This document shows, in pieces, positions 12,476 to 24,060 of a DNA stretch of 64,000 nucleotides. The notes below the pieces were generated by a model. It saw only the letters and a program-made list of their open reading frames with translations. It made no database searches and was not told the origin of the DNA. Position 1 is the stretch's first letter. Every line of letters begins with the position of its first letter. Position numbers and translations under genes: made by a program. The DNA is from Haberlea rhodopensis (lineage: Eukaryota; Streptophyta; Magnoliopsida; Lamiales; Gesneriaceae): assembly GCA_907163345.1 (NCBI GenBank), contig CAJQUN010000451.1, positions 62,001 to 126,000 on the forward strand. Direction: 5' to 3'.

Positions 12476-14679
12476 TGTGACGGCCCGCCCAGACGGGTCG
12501 CCCGCCGTATTCAATTGCTTGAATACAAGGCTACACTCAATTTAAAACTTAATATCACTTTGAACTTTATGTTTAGCGGAAACGTATTAATTCTTATCGG
12601 ATGTTTAACTTAGTAATTTTTACCCGTGACTTTTAACTTAGAAAAATTTGGGCAGAGTCTCCTCTTAAAAATTGTACCCTGTGATCTACCAGATCACTAC
12701 AACCACAATACCAAAATCAAAACAATAATTTAACTAAACCCAAATAAGTCTCAATATCCAAAAACAACTAAAATCAAATTAAAGTACTCCATGTCCTCAA
12801 AATAAAACATAACCTCCAACATAATTAACTTTCATTGCATAACTAAATACCCTCTGCATCATCTAAGTCTTCAACTCCATCTGTAATATGTCACATTACA
12901 GGTAAAGGTAAGTTGCAGCATTTTATAGTAAGCATTATAAACATTTGATAAAAGGTCAAAAACATCATTTTTCATAATGTGACGAAAAATAATATACTTT
13001 CATATCCAAAATAACTTTCACACATATACGGTTTAACCCGAGCAGTCAACGGAACTAAATTTCACAAAACGGAATCATAACGGAAATAACTGCACAGATA
13101 ACCAACTAAACGTAACAGAAACGAATAACCATATCATATAATGTCTTATCATTATAGAATTAATCATTAAACATAGCCATGCTGTAATGAAACAAATGCA
13201 TACTCAAATACGGATGTGACACAATGATATCATTCCAGACTATACCCGCTGGAAGGGTATCGACAGATATTATACCCCCTCTGTCTTCGGGCAAAACGAA
13301 ATGCGTTTCTTTATTCTCGTCGCCAACGAGCCGAAAGTATGCGCGTTTTTATCCTCGTCGCAATGCGAGCCACAACGAAACGAAAATATCCACAGTTCAC
13401 AAACCTCAAATTGTATTCACCGAATCAAGACAAACATGGCCTTTCAAAATAGTTTTTTACACACAATAAAATGTTATTCAAAATTCTATTTTCCAACAAA
13501 ATACATTTCTTATCAAATATCATCTTTCAAAATAATTCTTGCATGCTTACTATTCGAAAATCATTTCAAAATAAACCATACGAAATACTTAAAATAATTT
13601 GCGGAAAATTGCAACTCCCTTTACGTACCTCAAAGCTTTCTATCAACGTTCAAGCTACAAACCTTCCCAAAATCTCCAAGATATCAAGGATTTCCTAATA
13701 TCCATTTCAACATTATCAAAACCATATTCGTTTAACTTAGTTCTAACACAACCTAACAAAATCCTAACTCTTGTATTATTCAACACCATTTTCGAAAATT
13801 ACCATATCAAATCCTCAAATTACATCCTAACTCTTTGAAATCCAGTAACATTTCCGAAATACAAATCTCAGTTCTTAAAAAATCCAAAATACATTTTCGA
13901 ACATAAACAACATCAATTCTTCAACTAAACAGTATACCACTTTCAATTTCAGTAACATATTTTTCAAAAAATTACACTTCTCAGTTCTTTGACATCCAGT
14001 ACACCTTCGAACCAATTCCAGAAAATTTTCAAAATTCAACCCACTAAAATTCTTCAAACTAAATTCTTAAAATGATGTTCTTAAGCTAATATACTTCCCA
14101 TTAATCCAACTTTACTACCCTAACCATTTCAAAAATCGAAAACAGAAAACAAAAAAATCGAACTTCATAAATCAAATTCACATTTCGAAATTCATACCAG
14201 TTTTCTACGTTTTCTGCCCCAAATCCGAGTTCCTCTCCGATGTACGCTACAACTCCGAATTTCCGAAGCTTAAATCGAAAATTTAGAAAATCTGAACATT
14301 TTATTTTCTGAAGTTGGAGCCGACGAAATTTCTTCGGATTTACCATGGTTCTTGTGGGTAGAAAATTAAATAGCTTATCAGTTACCATGGTGAGGAGGTG
14401 AAGGGACGAGGAAGACGATCGGTTGAGGAGAAGATGAAGGAGGCGAAGTGATGGAAACTGAAGCGAAGGAATGGAGGCTGAGTGGAAGAGACGAAATGAG
14501 ATTGAGGAGAAAATGAGATTGTGTTCGGCTTTTACACGAATTTTTATTTAGTTATTTATTTATTTTTTATTTTTTTTTAAATGATAATATTATTATTATT
14601 ACTACTATTATTTTTATTATTTACAAACTTTTCTAAAAAAAATCGGGTCAATAATTTTCTTTAAAATTGAACCATTACA
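12476..14679 (-). repeat. Chromovirus 5' LTR
   Basis: This right-hand copy lies next to the primer site and would drive minus-strand transcription. It has TG...CA ends and is followed by the duplicated target GCAAC. Confidence 0.95.
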
Positions 14680-16180
14680 GCAACCCTATACTAGAGCCAC
14701 TTGACTTAGAGATTGAACGAACTTGCCGTAGACTTAGAAGAGAAGCTCAAGCGATGGCTGAGAACAATCAAGGAGGAGATGGTGAACATGAACAACATAA
14801 CGAGGAAGTGCCAATTACACAATCCATGATGGACTATGTACAACTCACTTTCCAATGCACTATGTCTAGCATCACTAGACCAATGGTGCAAGCTAATAAC
14901 TTTGAGATCAAACCGACCATTATTCAGATGATCCAACATTCAGTTCAATTCGGAGGTTCGGCCACTGATGATCCCAATGCTCACATCTCCAACTTTTTGG
15001 AGATAGGTGACACATTTAAGCATAATGGCGTTACTGGCGACGCCATCAGGTTACAATTGTTTCCTTAGATAAAGCTAAAAGTTGGTTGAATTGATTGCCT
15101 GCAGGTTCGATTACTACTTGGGATGGGATTGTGCAAATCTTCCTATCGAAGTACTTTCCACCGTCTAAAACTGCTAAAATACGCAATAACATCACCACAT
15201 TCACTCAACCTGGTCAGGAGACATTATACGAGGCTTGGGAACATTTCAAGGATTTACTGAGAAGATGTCCACATCATGGCATCCCTATTTGGCTGCAGGT
15301 ACAAACATTTTATAACAGTCTATTTTTTGTTGATCGTTCTATGATTGATGCAGCATCAGGAGGTATCATCATGAGACAGACTCCTGAAGCAGCCTATGAA
15401 CTTCTTGAAGAGATGGCTTCCAATAGCTATCAATGGCAGTCTGAGAGGAACGTGCCAAAGCGGCTAATTGTAGTACATTACGTGATGAAGTGACAGCAGT
15501 GGCCGCTCAGTTGGAGGCTTTGAACAAGAAGATTGACAGTTTGAGCATGACAGCGATGCAAGCTCAAGTTAATATATGTGATTTATGTGGATGAAATCAT
15601 CAGAGCACGGAATTCCAGGCAGGTAACCCTTGAATTCAAACTAATGAGAGTGCCAATTTTGTAGGTAATCGACCTCGCTAAATAACTCATATTCCAACAA
15701 CTATAACCAACCATGGAGGAATCATCTAAACTTCTCTTGGTCTAACCAAAAGAATGTCTTGAATCCACAACCTCCACCGGGTTATCCTTCGAAGCCAAGC
15801 ATAGAGGAGTTGCTAACCAAGTTCATGACATTAACTGAGAATAGGATGCAAAATCAGGATGCTTCAATTAAGAACTTGGAAACTCAAGTAGGGCAATTGA
15901 CATCGTTATTAGCTGGAATAGTACAAGGGACCTTACCTAACGATACTGAAAAAATCCTAGAGAGCAAGACAAAGTAATTTCACTGAGAAGCAGAAAAGAG
16001 ATTTGTCTGCAAACTGAAAAAACCGGTGATGAGCACGAAGGTGAGTTGGACGACGAGGATGATAGTAAGACAGGCGACAAGGGTAAGTCTACTACTACCA
16101 CTACACCTATCACACCACCCAAGAAGGTACAAATCCCCATCCCATTTCCTGCTACATCAAAAACACCCACATGAGAGCAC

Positions 16181-18600
16181 ATGTACTTTAGTGTTGATAT
16201 AATTGATGTGTTGTCTACTAATGTGTTTAAGGGAACACACAGGGATGAACTGGAAGCGTGCTTGGTAGATGACATGGAAGATCTGGACAAGAATGTCGAG
16301 TTGAAAGAGATCGTTGCTCATTTAAATGATAATCTCCCTCACAATAGGCTTGCAAAGAACAATTAGGAGAGTTGGGAAAAAGGGACATCAAGCCACAAAG
16401 GCTTCCATTGAAGAACCAGCAACTCTTGAACTCAAAACCCTCCCTCCTCATCTAAAGTATGTTTATTTAGATATCAATGATTCATTACCTGTAATTATTT
16501 CTTCATCTTTGACAGATATAGAGGAGGAAAAATTATTTAGGATTTTGAGGGAGCATAAGAAAGCATTTGGATGGAAAGTGGCGGACATAAAAGGAATAAG
16601 CCCATCGACGGGTATGCATAAAATCTTGATGGAGGATACCTACAAGCCCTTGGTGCAACCACAACGCCGTTTGAATTCAAAGATGCAAGAGGTGGTAAAA
16701 GCTGAGGTCATACAGCTTCTGAATGCAGGTATTATCTATCACATTTCCGATAGTGCATGTGTCAGTCATGTTCAAGGTGTGCCCAAGAAAGGAGGCATGA
16801 CTATTATTATGAATGAGAAAAATGAATTAATCTCGACTAGAACAGTCATGGGTTGGCTCATTTGCATTGATTATTGAAAGTCAAATGAAGATACTCGTAA
16901 AGACCATTTCCCCATCCCATTCATTGACCAAATGATAGAGCGTCTTGCATGATATGATTTTTACTGTTTTCTAGATGGTAGTATAATCAAATAGCTAATG
17001 CACCTGAGGACCAAGAGAAGATCACATTCACTTGTCCTTATGATACATTTGCATTTAGGAGAATGTCATTCGGATTATGTAATGCACCTGCAACTTTCAA
17101 AAGATGCATGATGTCTATCTTTCATGACATGGTAGAAAAATTTCTAGAGGTCTTTATGGATGATTTTTCTGTATTTAGAGATTCATTTGATTCTTTTTTA
17201 CATAACATTGACTTGGTATTAACGAAGTGTGAAGAGATGAACTTGGTACTGAATTTGGAAAAGGTTGGTACATTACCTGTTTTGGTTTGCAGGCGTTCGA
17301 GACATTGAAAGAGAGGTTGGTAACATCACCTGTTTTGATTGCATGATTGGGATCTCCCATTTGAACTGATGTGCGATGCTAGTGACACTGCAGTGGGGCA
17401 GTACAGGGACAGAGGAAGAACAAGGTATTCCACACCATTTACTATGCTAGTAGAATTTTAAATGAGGCACAACAGAATTATGCCACCACTGAAAAGGAAC
17501 TCCTAGCAGTAGTATCTGCTTTTGACAAGTTCCATTCCTATCTTCGCCTGTCCAAAGTAATTGTCTACACTGATCACTATGCACTAAAATATCTCCTTGC
17601 TACTAAATATGCTAAGCCACGTTTAATAAGATTGATTCTCTTGTTACAAGAGTTTGACTTAGAAATTAGAGATAAGAAAGGGGTAGAGAACGTAGTAGTT
17701 GATTACCTATCTAAGATTGATAATGACATTGAGGGTCTTGAAATTTAAACAGATGAGATAAACGAAAAATTTCCTGATGAACAACTGTTTCAAGTTCTTG
17801 CACTACCTTGGTATGCTGATTTTGTGAATTATCTTGTTAGCAGTGTCCTCCCACAAAATACTTTTTATCAAAAGAAAATATATATATATAATGTCAAGTA
17901 CTACATGTGGGAGATCCATTTTTGTTCAAGGCTTGTCCAGACAATATGATTAGGAGATGCGTTCCGAGGAGGAGATGGTGTCCATAATGAGTCACTGCAA
18001 TGACCGAGAGGTATGGGACACATGGGTCCAACCAAAACTGCTGACAAGGTACTTGAATCCGGTTTTATTGGCCTACCTTATTTAAGGATGCATACATGTA
18101 CATTTTATCTTGTGAAAATGTCAAAGGACGGGTAATATTTCTAGGAGACCTGAGATGCCTTTAAACAATATTCTTGAATGTGACTTATTTGATGTTTGGG
18201 GCATTGAATTTATGGGACCGTTTCCAAATTCATGTTCTGACTATTATATACTCGTTGCTGTGGATTACGTTTCGAAGTGGGTGGAAGCTGAAGCTTCCCG
18301 CACTAATGATGCTAAAGTTTTGGTGCAGTTTTTGAAAAGGAACATTGTTACTCGTTTTGGAACCCCTGGAGCAATCATTAGTGATGGTGGGTCACACTTT
18401 TGCAATAAACTCTTTGAAGAACTTTCGAGCAAATATGGTGTCACCCACAAGGTTGCAACACCTTACCATCCACAAATTGTGGGCTAGTGGAAGTATCTAA
18501 TAGGGAAATGAAGCGAATTTTAGAAAAAGCTGTCAATGTGTCACGAAAGGTTGAATGGAATTGGTAAAAAGTCCACCTCGAACCATCTTCCCCACTAGCT
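16181..18600 (+). pseudogene. Athila-like pol pseudogene (RT, RNase H, integrase core)
   Basis: Decayed pol is spread over several frames. The RT entry region is at 16326-16877. The palm at 17063-17308 has MSFGLCNAPATFKRCMM and the catalytic FMDD box. An internal deletion near 17265-17290 joins it to the connection region. RNase H (about 17395-17750) has YASRILNEAQQNYATTEKE in the + frame. The integrase core (18155-18487) retains two Asp residues (LFDVWGIEF and IISDGGSHF), and the region of the catalytic Glu follows a shift at about 18485. The C-terminal integrase is missing. FMDD and the FGLCNAPATF wording are typical of the Athila/Tat branch. Confidence 0.88.
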
Positions 18601-19969
18601 GCTGAGGAGGAGGACGACGACTACTGACGGTCATCGTCACATGTATTTGCTTCTCTTATTTTACATGCTTAGTACATTTAGGACAACGCATAATTTAAGA
18701 TTGGAGGAGTAGGTTATCACTGTTGCATGTTGTTACCATCTATTGTTTTACAAGCTGATAATTATGGTAGAATTATTGTCGGTTCTTGATCACCAATGCA
18801 AGCTTTTTTATAAAAATGAGTTTATAATTTGAGAAAAGAATGAATCATAGTAGTGGCTACGGTTCCATGATGATATTGATCTTATTTTGCATGTCGTTGA
18901 GCCTTGAAAGCTGTTGAACTTGTATGTGAATACCATGTTTGAGTTAATATGTTAAAGATAAGAAATATTTTGAGCACTTTGAGTCATGATCTTGTGGATT
19001 GCATATTGAATAGTGATAACTGTTGTGAACTTGATGATTTGTCTTGAGCATCTTAGAGTTACCATAGAACCTATTTCATGATGACACTTTGAAGCGAAAT
19101 TTTATAGTTACGAACTTGACTTGGAAATGATCTAGGCGAACTTTGACACATTTGAGCCTTTCAAGCTTACCTTGTCTACATTGTCCCATAGTGTCCACTT
19201 TTGAGCCTAATTAAAAAGGAATGGTGTATGTGTTGCATACAATTAGACCTCCATTAAACATTTATTGATTAACTCATTATATCTATCCATATATGAGCCT
19301 AAAATGAAAAAAAAAACAAAAAACACAAACAAAATTCCTCACCCTAAGGGGGTATAATGAATCTCATTCGATGTAAGTAAATTGTTATATCTTGATGAGC
19401 TTAGTGAAATATGTTGATGCATGAGCAAAATAAAAGAAAAAGAGCCTTGAGAAAAGATTATATAAATAAGACACAAAGTGACCAATGCTAGAAAAAAATA
19501 GAAGAGAAGCTCAATATGTATTAAAATATGAAGGTCACATGATTATACTATCTTCTTTGTGCTATCCTCTTTTCTTTGTAACCAACACCAAAGGCCTAAC
19601 ATTACAAGCTTAGAAAGACCTTTTGATCAGTGACTACATTAGTGGAGAAGCTGTTTGAAAATAGGCATATGGGGTGCTCAACCATAATCTTGATTTTTTG
19701 AGTTGATTAACATAATTTGATTTTGAAGATGTGCATGAAACTTGAGATTGACAATAGCACACACGCACGCTCCGACTTCGCGACATGTTGCTTGATATGG
19801 GGGAAAACACATATTGTTCAATTTGTTGATTGATTCTTGTCTGTCTATGAGTGAGGTGTCTGAGCTACCTATTTGACCATGAACTGATTTATTTGAATTA
19901 TCAATGTTGAACTCTACATTTTGATCTTATTGCTTGCTCGATGACGATCAAGTCTAAGTTTGAGGGAGT
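18600..19969 (+). other. Athila-like 3' non-coding region and polypurine tract
   Basis: There is no open frame of note. Athila elements often carry an env-like gene here, but none is recognisable. The region ends with a purine-rich tract (about 19957-19969, TTTGAGGGAG core) immediately before the 3' LTR. Confidence 0.6.
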
Positions 19970-21045
19970 TAATAAGTGTAATTTTTACACTTATTTTTCT
20001 AAGAATTTATATGCATTTTTATTATGAATCTTGGACGAGATTATGCGCTTTTGGGTTTTTTGTATGTTCCAGGAATAAAGGTCTAAGTGCATAAAAGTTG
20101 AGTAAATGAGCCAGTTGAGGATGAAAAATGACCAAATCGATCGAACACATCGAAGAAAGGAAGAAAATTAAAATGAAGAAATTTTATACGAGCGATCGAT
20201 CGATCGAGGCAGAAAATTCAAAAATGAGAATTAGCGTCACGCGATCGATCGGGGCCAACAGACGATCAATTGATAGGCCAAATTTTCTGAAAATTATTTC
20301 CTTTTAGAGTTTGAGTCCAACAAGGACACTTTATTTAAGGCTGATCTTGCACTAAATTTGGTACCTTTGGCACACTTTTTCCTAACCTAACATCATCCTC
20401 CATCATATTCCATTATTCACACCTCAAGCCATTCAAGAGCAAGACAAATTGGAAGAGACAGGACGACGCAGTGATGCAAGGAGTCAACACCTCGCATTAT
20501 TTCGTATTTCTAAACTGAGTTCTTCGTTCGTTATTTTCATATATTTAATGTTTAAATTGTTGTTAGACATATTTTTACATTATTATTTGAGTATGATTGT
20601 TGGCTATGTTTTATTATCAAGACTGTGGATCTAATGTTTGAACCCATGATATAGACAATGATTTTTGATTAATTCCTACAATTCTTTGTACATAATTTTT
20701 TGTTTTATATGCTTTTGAAGAATTGATCACCTTTGAATGATTAAATACATCGTGATTAACTTGACCATATGATATTACGATACGACATAATAAATTAGGA
20801 TGTGGGTTTTAGATTGAGGCTGACCAAGTAAAATCTAGCACACGCGTGCTAGCAATAGATTTACCAAAATCGAAGGCTAGAAGTTTTCATAAAGCATATA
20901 TGATATTGAGTGTTAAATATGTTCATGACCATTGACTTGTTGCATCTCGATATTAGGTTCAATATAGCTTGACCATAATATATTGGATAATTTAGGAAAT
21001 CTCGTCACCTTAGAACGTAGGATTTTAAATCATAACTAATAAAAT
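19970..21045 (+). repeat. Athila-like 3' LTR, truncated
   Basis: It matches the 5' LTR from its first bases (initial TG changed to TA) through the CGATCGATCG cluster at about 20180-20280. The match stops near 21045, about 280 bp before the expected end. The remaining LTR and target duplication are replaced by copia-derived sequence. Confidence 0.8.
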
Positions 21046-22205
21046 GCGGGCATACGATAAGGATTGCGATAAGACATGTATGCATGTTGTCTCGGTCTTT
21101 GGTTCCTGTTATTGGGCATATATCTTCTTGAACAAGCTTACAATTGTAATACCAGCTGGGTTTAACCTATTGAGTAGCTTGACCAGTAGACTTATGTCCA
21201 TAAGTGTACTTGGGTACTGGCTTAGGCTTCTCTACTGGGTCAACGAAGCATATACCCTTATGCGAAGTGTGCTCTTTGAAGTATGTTGGTTCAACAGGCT
21301 CCATTTCAGACTCGATGGGGGTCATATATCGTGCTGAATCTCACAAAGTCCATAGGTTTGAACTTACATTTCTCCAGACATGGCTTAGTACTCGTGCTAT
21401 CGTTCTTACAATCATAGTCATTATAGCCTATACCAGCAAAGTCGCTGACAGACCTTAATAAATCTTGTATTTTGTCTTTTTAGCTGCTGGCATGTTCCAT
21501 GCGCGAACCAAATCAGTAAGTTGTTGCTTTTCGCATTGAAGTTTGTCCTTTTCAAGTTCGAGTTGACTGACTCGCGCCTTAAAGCTTTCTAGTTCACTTG
21601 ACTGTTCACAGCCAAGCTTGCTAGTCTGTTGTTCTTTTGGGCTGGTATTTTCAATCTTATAGTTCTTGAAGGACTCATACAGCTTATGATACTCATTTAT
21701 CATGTCCTGCAATGCATTGATGAGTTCTTCATAAGAAATTCAGAATTATTAGATTTTGTTACCTCAGTATCATCATTTGCCATGAGGCAATGAACTCCTT
21801 CATCTTCACTATCACTTGATGATCCAGTGGACTCCCCTGAGTCTGAGTTAGTATCTGCACACTTACTTTTGTTCTCATCTGCAACGAGAACCTTTTGTCC
21901 CCTTCCCTTCTAGATGATCTTCTCTTGTCTCTGGACTTCTGATAGTCCTTGAAACTTTTCTTTTGATCATCCTTCTTGGGTTTTGGACAGTCAGCAATTA
22001 AATGTCCTGGCTTGTGAGAGTTGAAACACACATGATCATCTTCATCTGATATGTCCTTGGAGTTGTGTTTCCTAGGATAAGACTGATATGTCATATGGCT
22101 TTTCTTCATGAATTTTCCAAACTTCTTAACAAACATCATCATCGCATTGGTACAGATCTGTTCTGGGGTCATCTCTAGTGCTGTGGAATGGATTTGATGC
22201 AGCAA
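21044..22205 (-). pseudogene. Copia (Ty1)-type gag/pol remnant
   Basis: The minus-strand frame 21759-22205 resembles a copia gag C-terminus: a MFVKKFGKFMKK segment, then a zinc knuckle CFNSHKPGHLIADC in which the second Cys is replaced. A Lys/Asp-rich tail follows. The next frame (21455-21712) is a Glu/Lys/Leu-rich coiled coil, and further broken coding sequence continues to 21044. No LTRs were found. It appears to be an internal fragment that replaced the end of the Athila 3' LTR. Confidence 0.65.
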
Positions 22206-22559
22206 GGGCCTTCGTTGACTGGTGGTAAGTTCATCATTACATCGAATGCCCAGTATTAGAAGTTCATAATGAAAAATTGAAATAAAATTTGTTTCCTCCT
22301 CTGCAATTCTGCTTTCTTCTCCTTATTCTTTCTGATCCTTGGAGGTTGAGCTTCCTCGAAAAGCTCTTGTATCAATTATGGCCCCGCGCATTAATATGTC
22401 GACAAAAGAAGTACACTTCTTTGTATCGAACTCAATGCACATGCATGGTGGGCTAAAATTTGTTTGAAGTACATGTATAAACATAGAAAATCAACATATA
22501 ATATATTATATTAACTTAAGGAACACAAATAGAAAGCATTGAAACTATACAATAAAAAT

Positions 22560-22800
22560 ATATTAAAATATTATTTAAGTCGCAGCCTATGATTCTTTAA
22601 ATATCAAACTTTTCGATGATGAACTGCGTATCAATGGTAAGAGCAATCTCTTTCTCAAAATAAATAATCATGATATTTGTTAGAAATCATTTTCATTTTA
22701 TCATGAAGTGTGTCTTGATAAGTTTCATTCCAGAAAAAAGCTCGCTATGTGCCGTAGAAACTGCAATTGCGATGAGCTAAAATATTGTTTTTCTTGTTCT
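22560..22800 (-). pseudogene. Degenerate hAT C-terminal fragment
   Basis: On the minus strand, broken frames give a KLIKTHF-like segment and then a block resembling the IEKEIA...IID pattern found at the C-terminus of TTF/DUF4371-type hAT transposases. The similarity is weak and frameshifted. The assignment is by pattern only. Confidence 0.35.
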
Positions 22801-24060
22801 GCCAATTGACTACCAGCTATTTAGATTTTGCAAATTTTTAAGGCTTTGGATTATTGGCTTTTTACTTTTAGACTTTTATAATTGTTCATTTAATAATTTA
22901 CTCATATATTAAGAATTGAACTGAAAAATACGATAGATTGCACATATATTGATACTTGGGATGAAAAAAACTGATAGGCTACAACCCGTATTTGCCCCTT
23001 TAACGATACTCTCATGTGCACGTGGACAGTGCAAATGCATTGACCAGTGTACGTCCAGGTGCACGACATCATGCATGACCCAAGTTGACGTTTTTCCTTC
23101 ATACGGAGGGGGCGGTCGCCCCCCAAAAAAAATTTACTGAAAAAAAATTAAAATGAATTTTACCCTTATTTTGTCAAAAAAAAAAATATTGCACCCTCAA
23201 AATTTTTTAGCCCTTAAAATTTGCACCCTCAAAATTTTTTAGCCCTTAATCCGGTCCGATCGACCCTCTAAAACCACTATGCTAACAAATCAGTGGGAAC
23301 CGGATTAAACCGGTAAAAAATTGGTTCAACCAGTGAACCAGATCGACAGTTGAACCTACCGGTTCCTTCAGTTTCTTTTTTTTTCAAACATTTTATTTTT
23401 TTTATTTTCTTATTTTTCTTAAAATTATAATCAAATTTTTAGAAAAAAAAAATATATGATTTATTGTCATTGAAATAATTACAAATAATATTTTATATAT
23501 GTCAAATCCATATAATTTCATAAAGGTATCTTATATATTATATATAAACATGCTTATTTTCTCGTAAATTATTAAAGATGTGAATCATGTCATAATGTTT
23601 TAAATATTTTTTCTTATAAGTTTGAGACATTATTTTTTCTTTTGCATTGTTTATTGTTTTTTGAGATGTTTTATTTTTTTTGTGTTATATTGGATATTTG
23701 TTTTGATCTGATTTTTTAAATTTGACATGTTGTGTTGGTGTAATGATTTTTATATTGTGAACAACTTGAAACTATAGTAAATGCATGGTATATATATTTT
23801 ACAAAAATTAAAAAATATATTACATAATGCTGACATCATCAGCGGTTGAACCATCGAACCGATCAAACATGTAACCAGTAAGGACATCGATTTCATGTCC
23901 AGTCCGATTTTGAAAACATTGGTTAACCTTTTCGGATTGACAAATTGCAGAGTTGTTCATAGTCAAACTTCTGTAAAGAAACTTATCAATCTTGGGGTCA
24001 ATAGTGAAAGAATACAAACGTCTAAACTCTGAAAAACAAAAACAGTGGTGACAAAATTTT
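22801..24060. other. AT-rich intergenic region with short repeats
   Basis: No gene is evident. A perfect short tandem duplication lies at about 23189-23250 (unit about 33 bp containing GCACCCTCAAAATTTTTTAG). A GC palindrome lies near 23105-23122. Sequence rich in CCGGTT/AACCGG at 23290-23360 and its inverse at 23825-23925 suggest a decayed small inverted-repeat element around an AT-rich core. The right side abuts the 3' end of the NDB gene. Confidence 0.4.

Larger units (their letters stand above)
6680..14679 (-). mobile_element. Young gag-less chromovirus (Tekay/Del-like Ty3/gypsy) nested in Athila gag
   Basis: LTRs at 6680-8886 and 12476-14679 flank a minus-strand pol. The element has TG...CA ends, a perfect 5-bp target duplication (GCAAC at 6675-6679 and 14680-14684) and a tRNA-iMet primer site next to the right-hand (5') LTR. 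By eye the LTRs differ at only about seven sites in 2.2 kb, so insertion was recent. Almost all of gag is missing, and pol has two in-frame TGA codons and two single-base frameshifts. The chromodomain-bearing integrase places it in the chromoviruses. Confidence 0.95.
6656..15977 (+). pseudogene. Athila-like gag, split by the nested chromovirus
   Basis: The gag frame starts at ATG 6656 and runs eight codons to 6679. The chromovirus then interrupts it, and it resumes in the same frame at 14685 after the duplicated target site. The right-hand part encodes the characteristic Athila/Tat gag: a basic N-terminus, then the block from QFGGSATDDPNAH to about 15068, continued in shifted frames through 15095-15493 (WDGIVQIFLSKYFPPS region). 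A C-terminal coiled piece lies at 15759-15977. Stops and frameshifts break it at about 15068, 15493 and beyond, so it is non-functional even without the insertion. Gag would form the virus-like particle of the retrotransposon. Confidence 0.85.
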
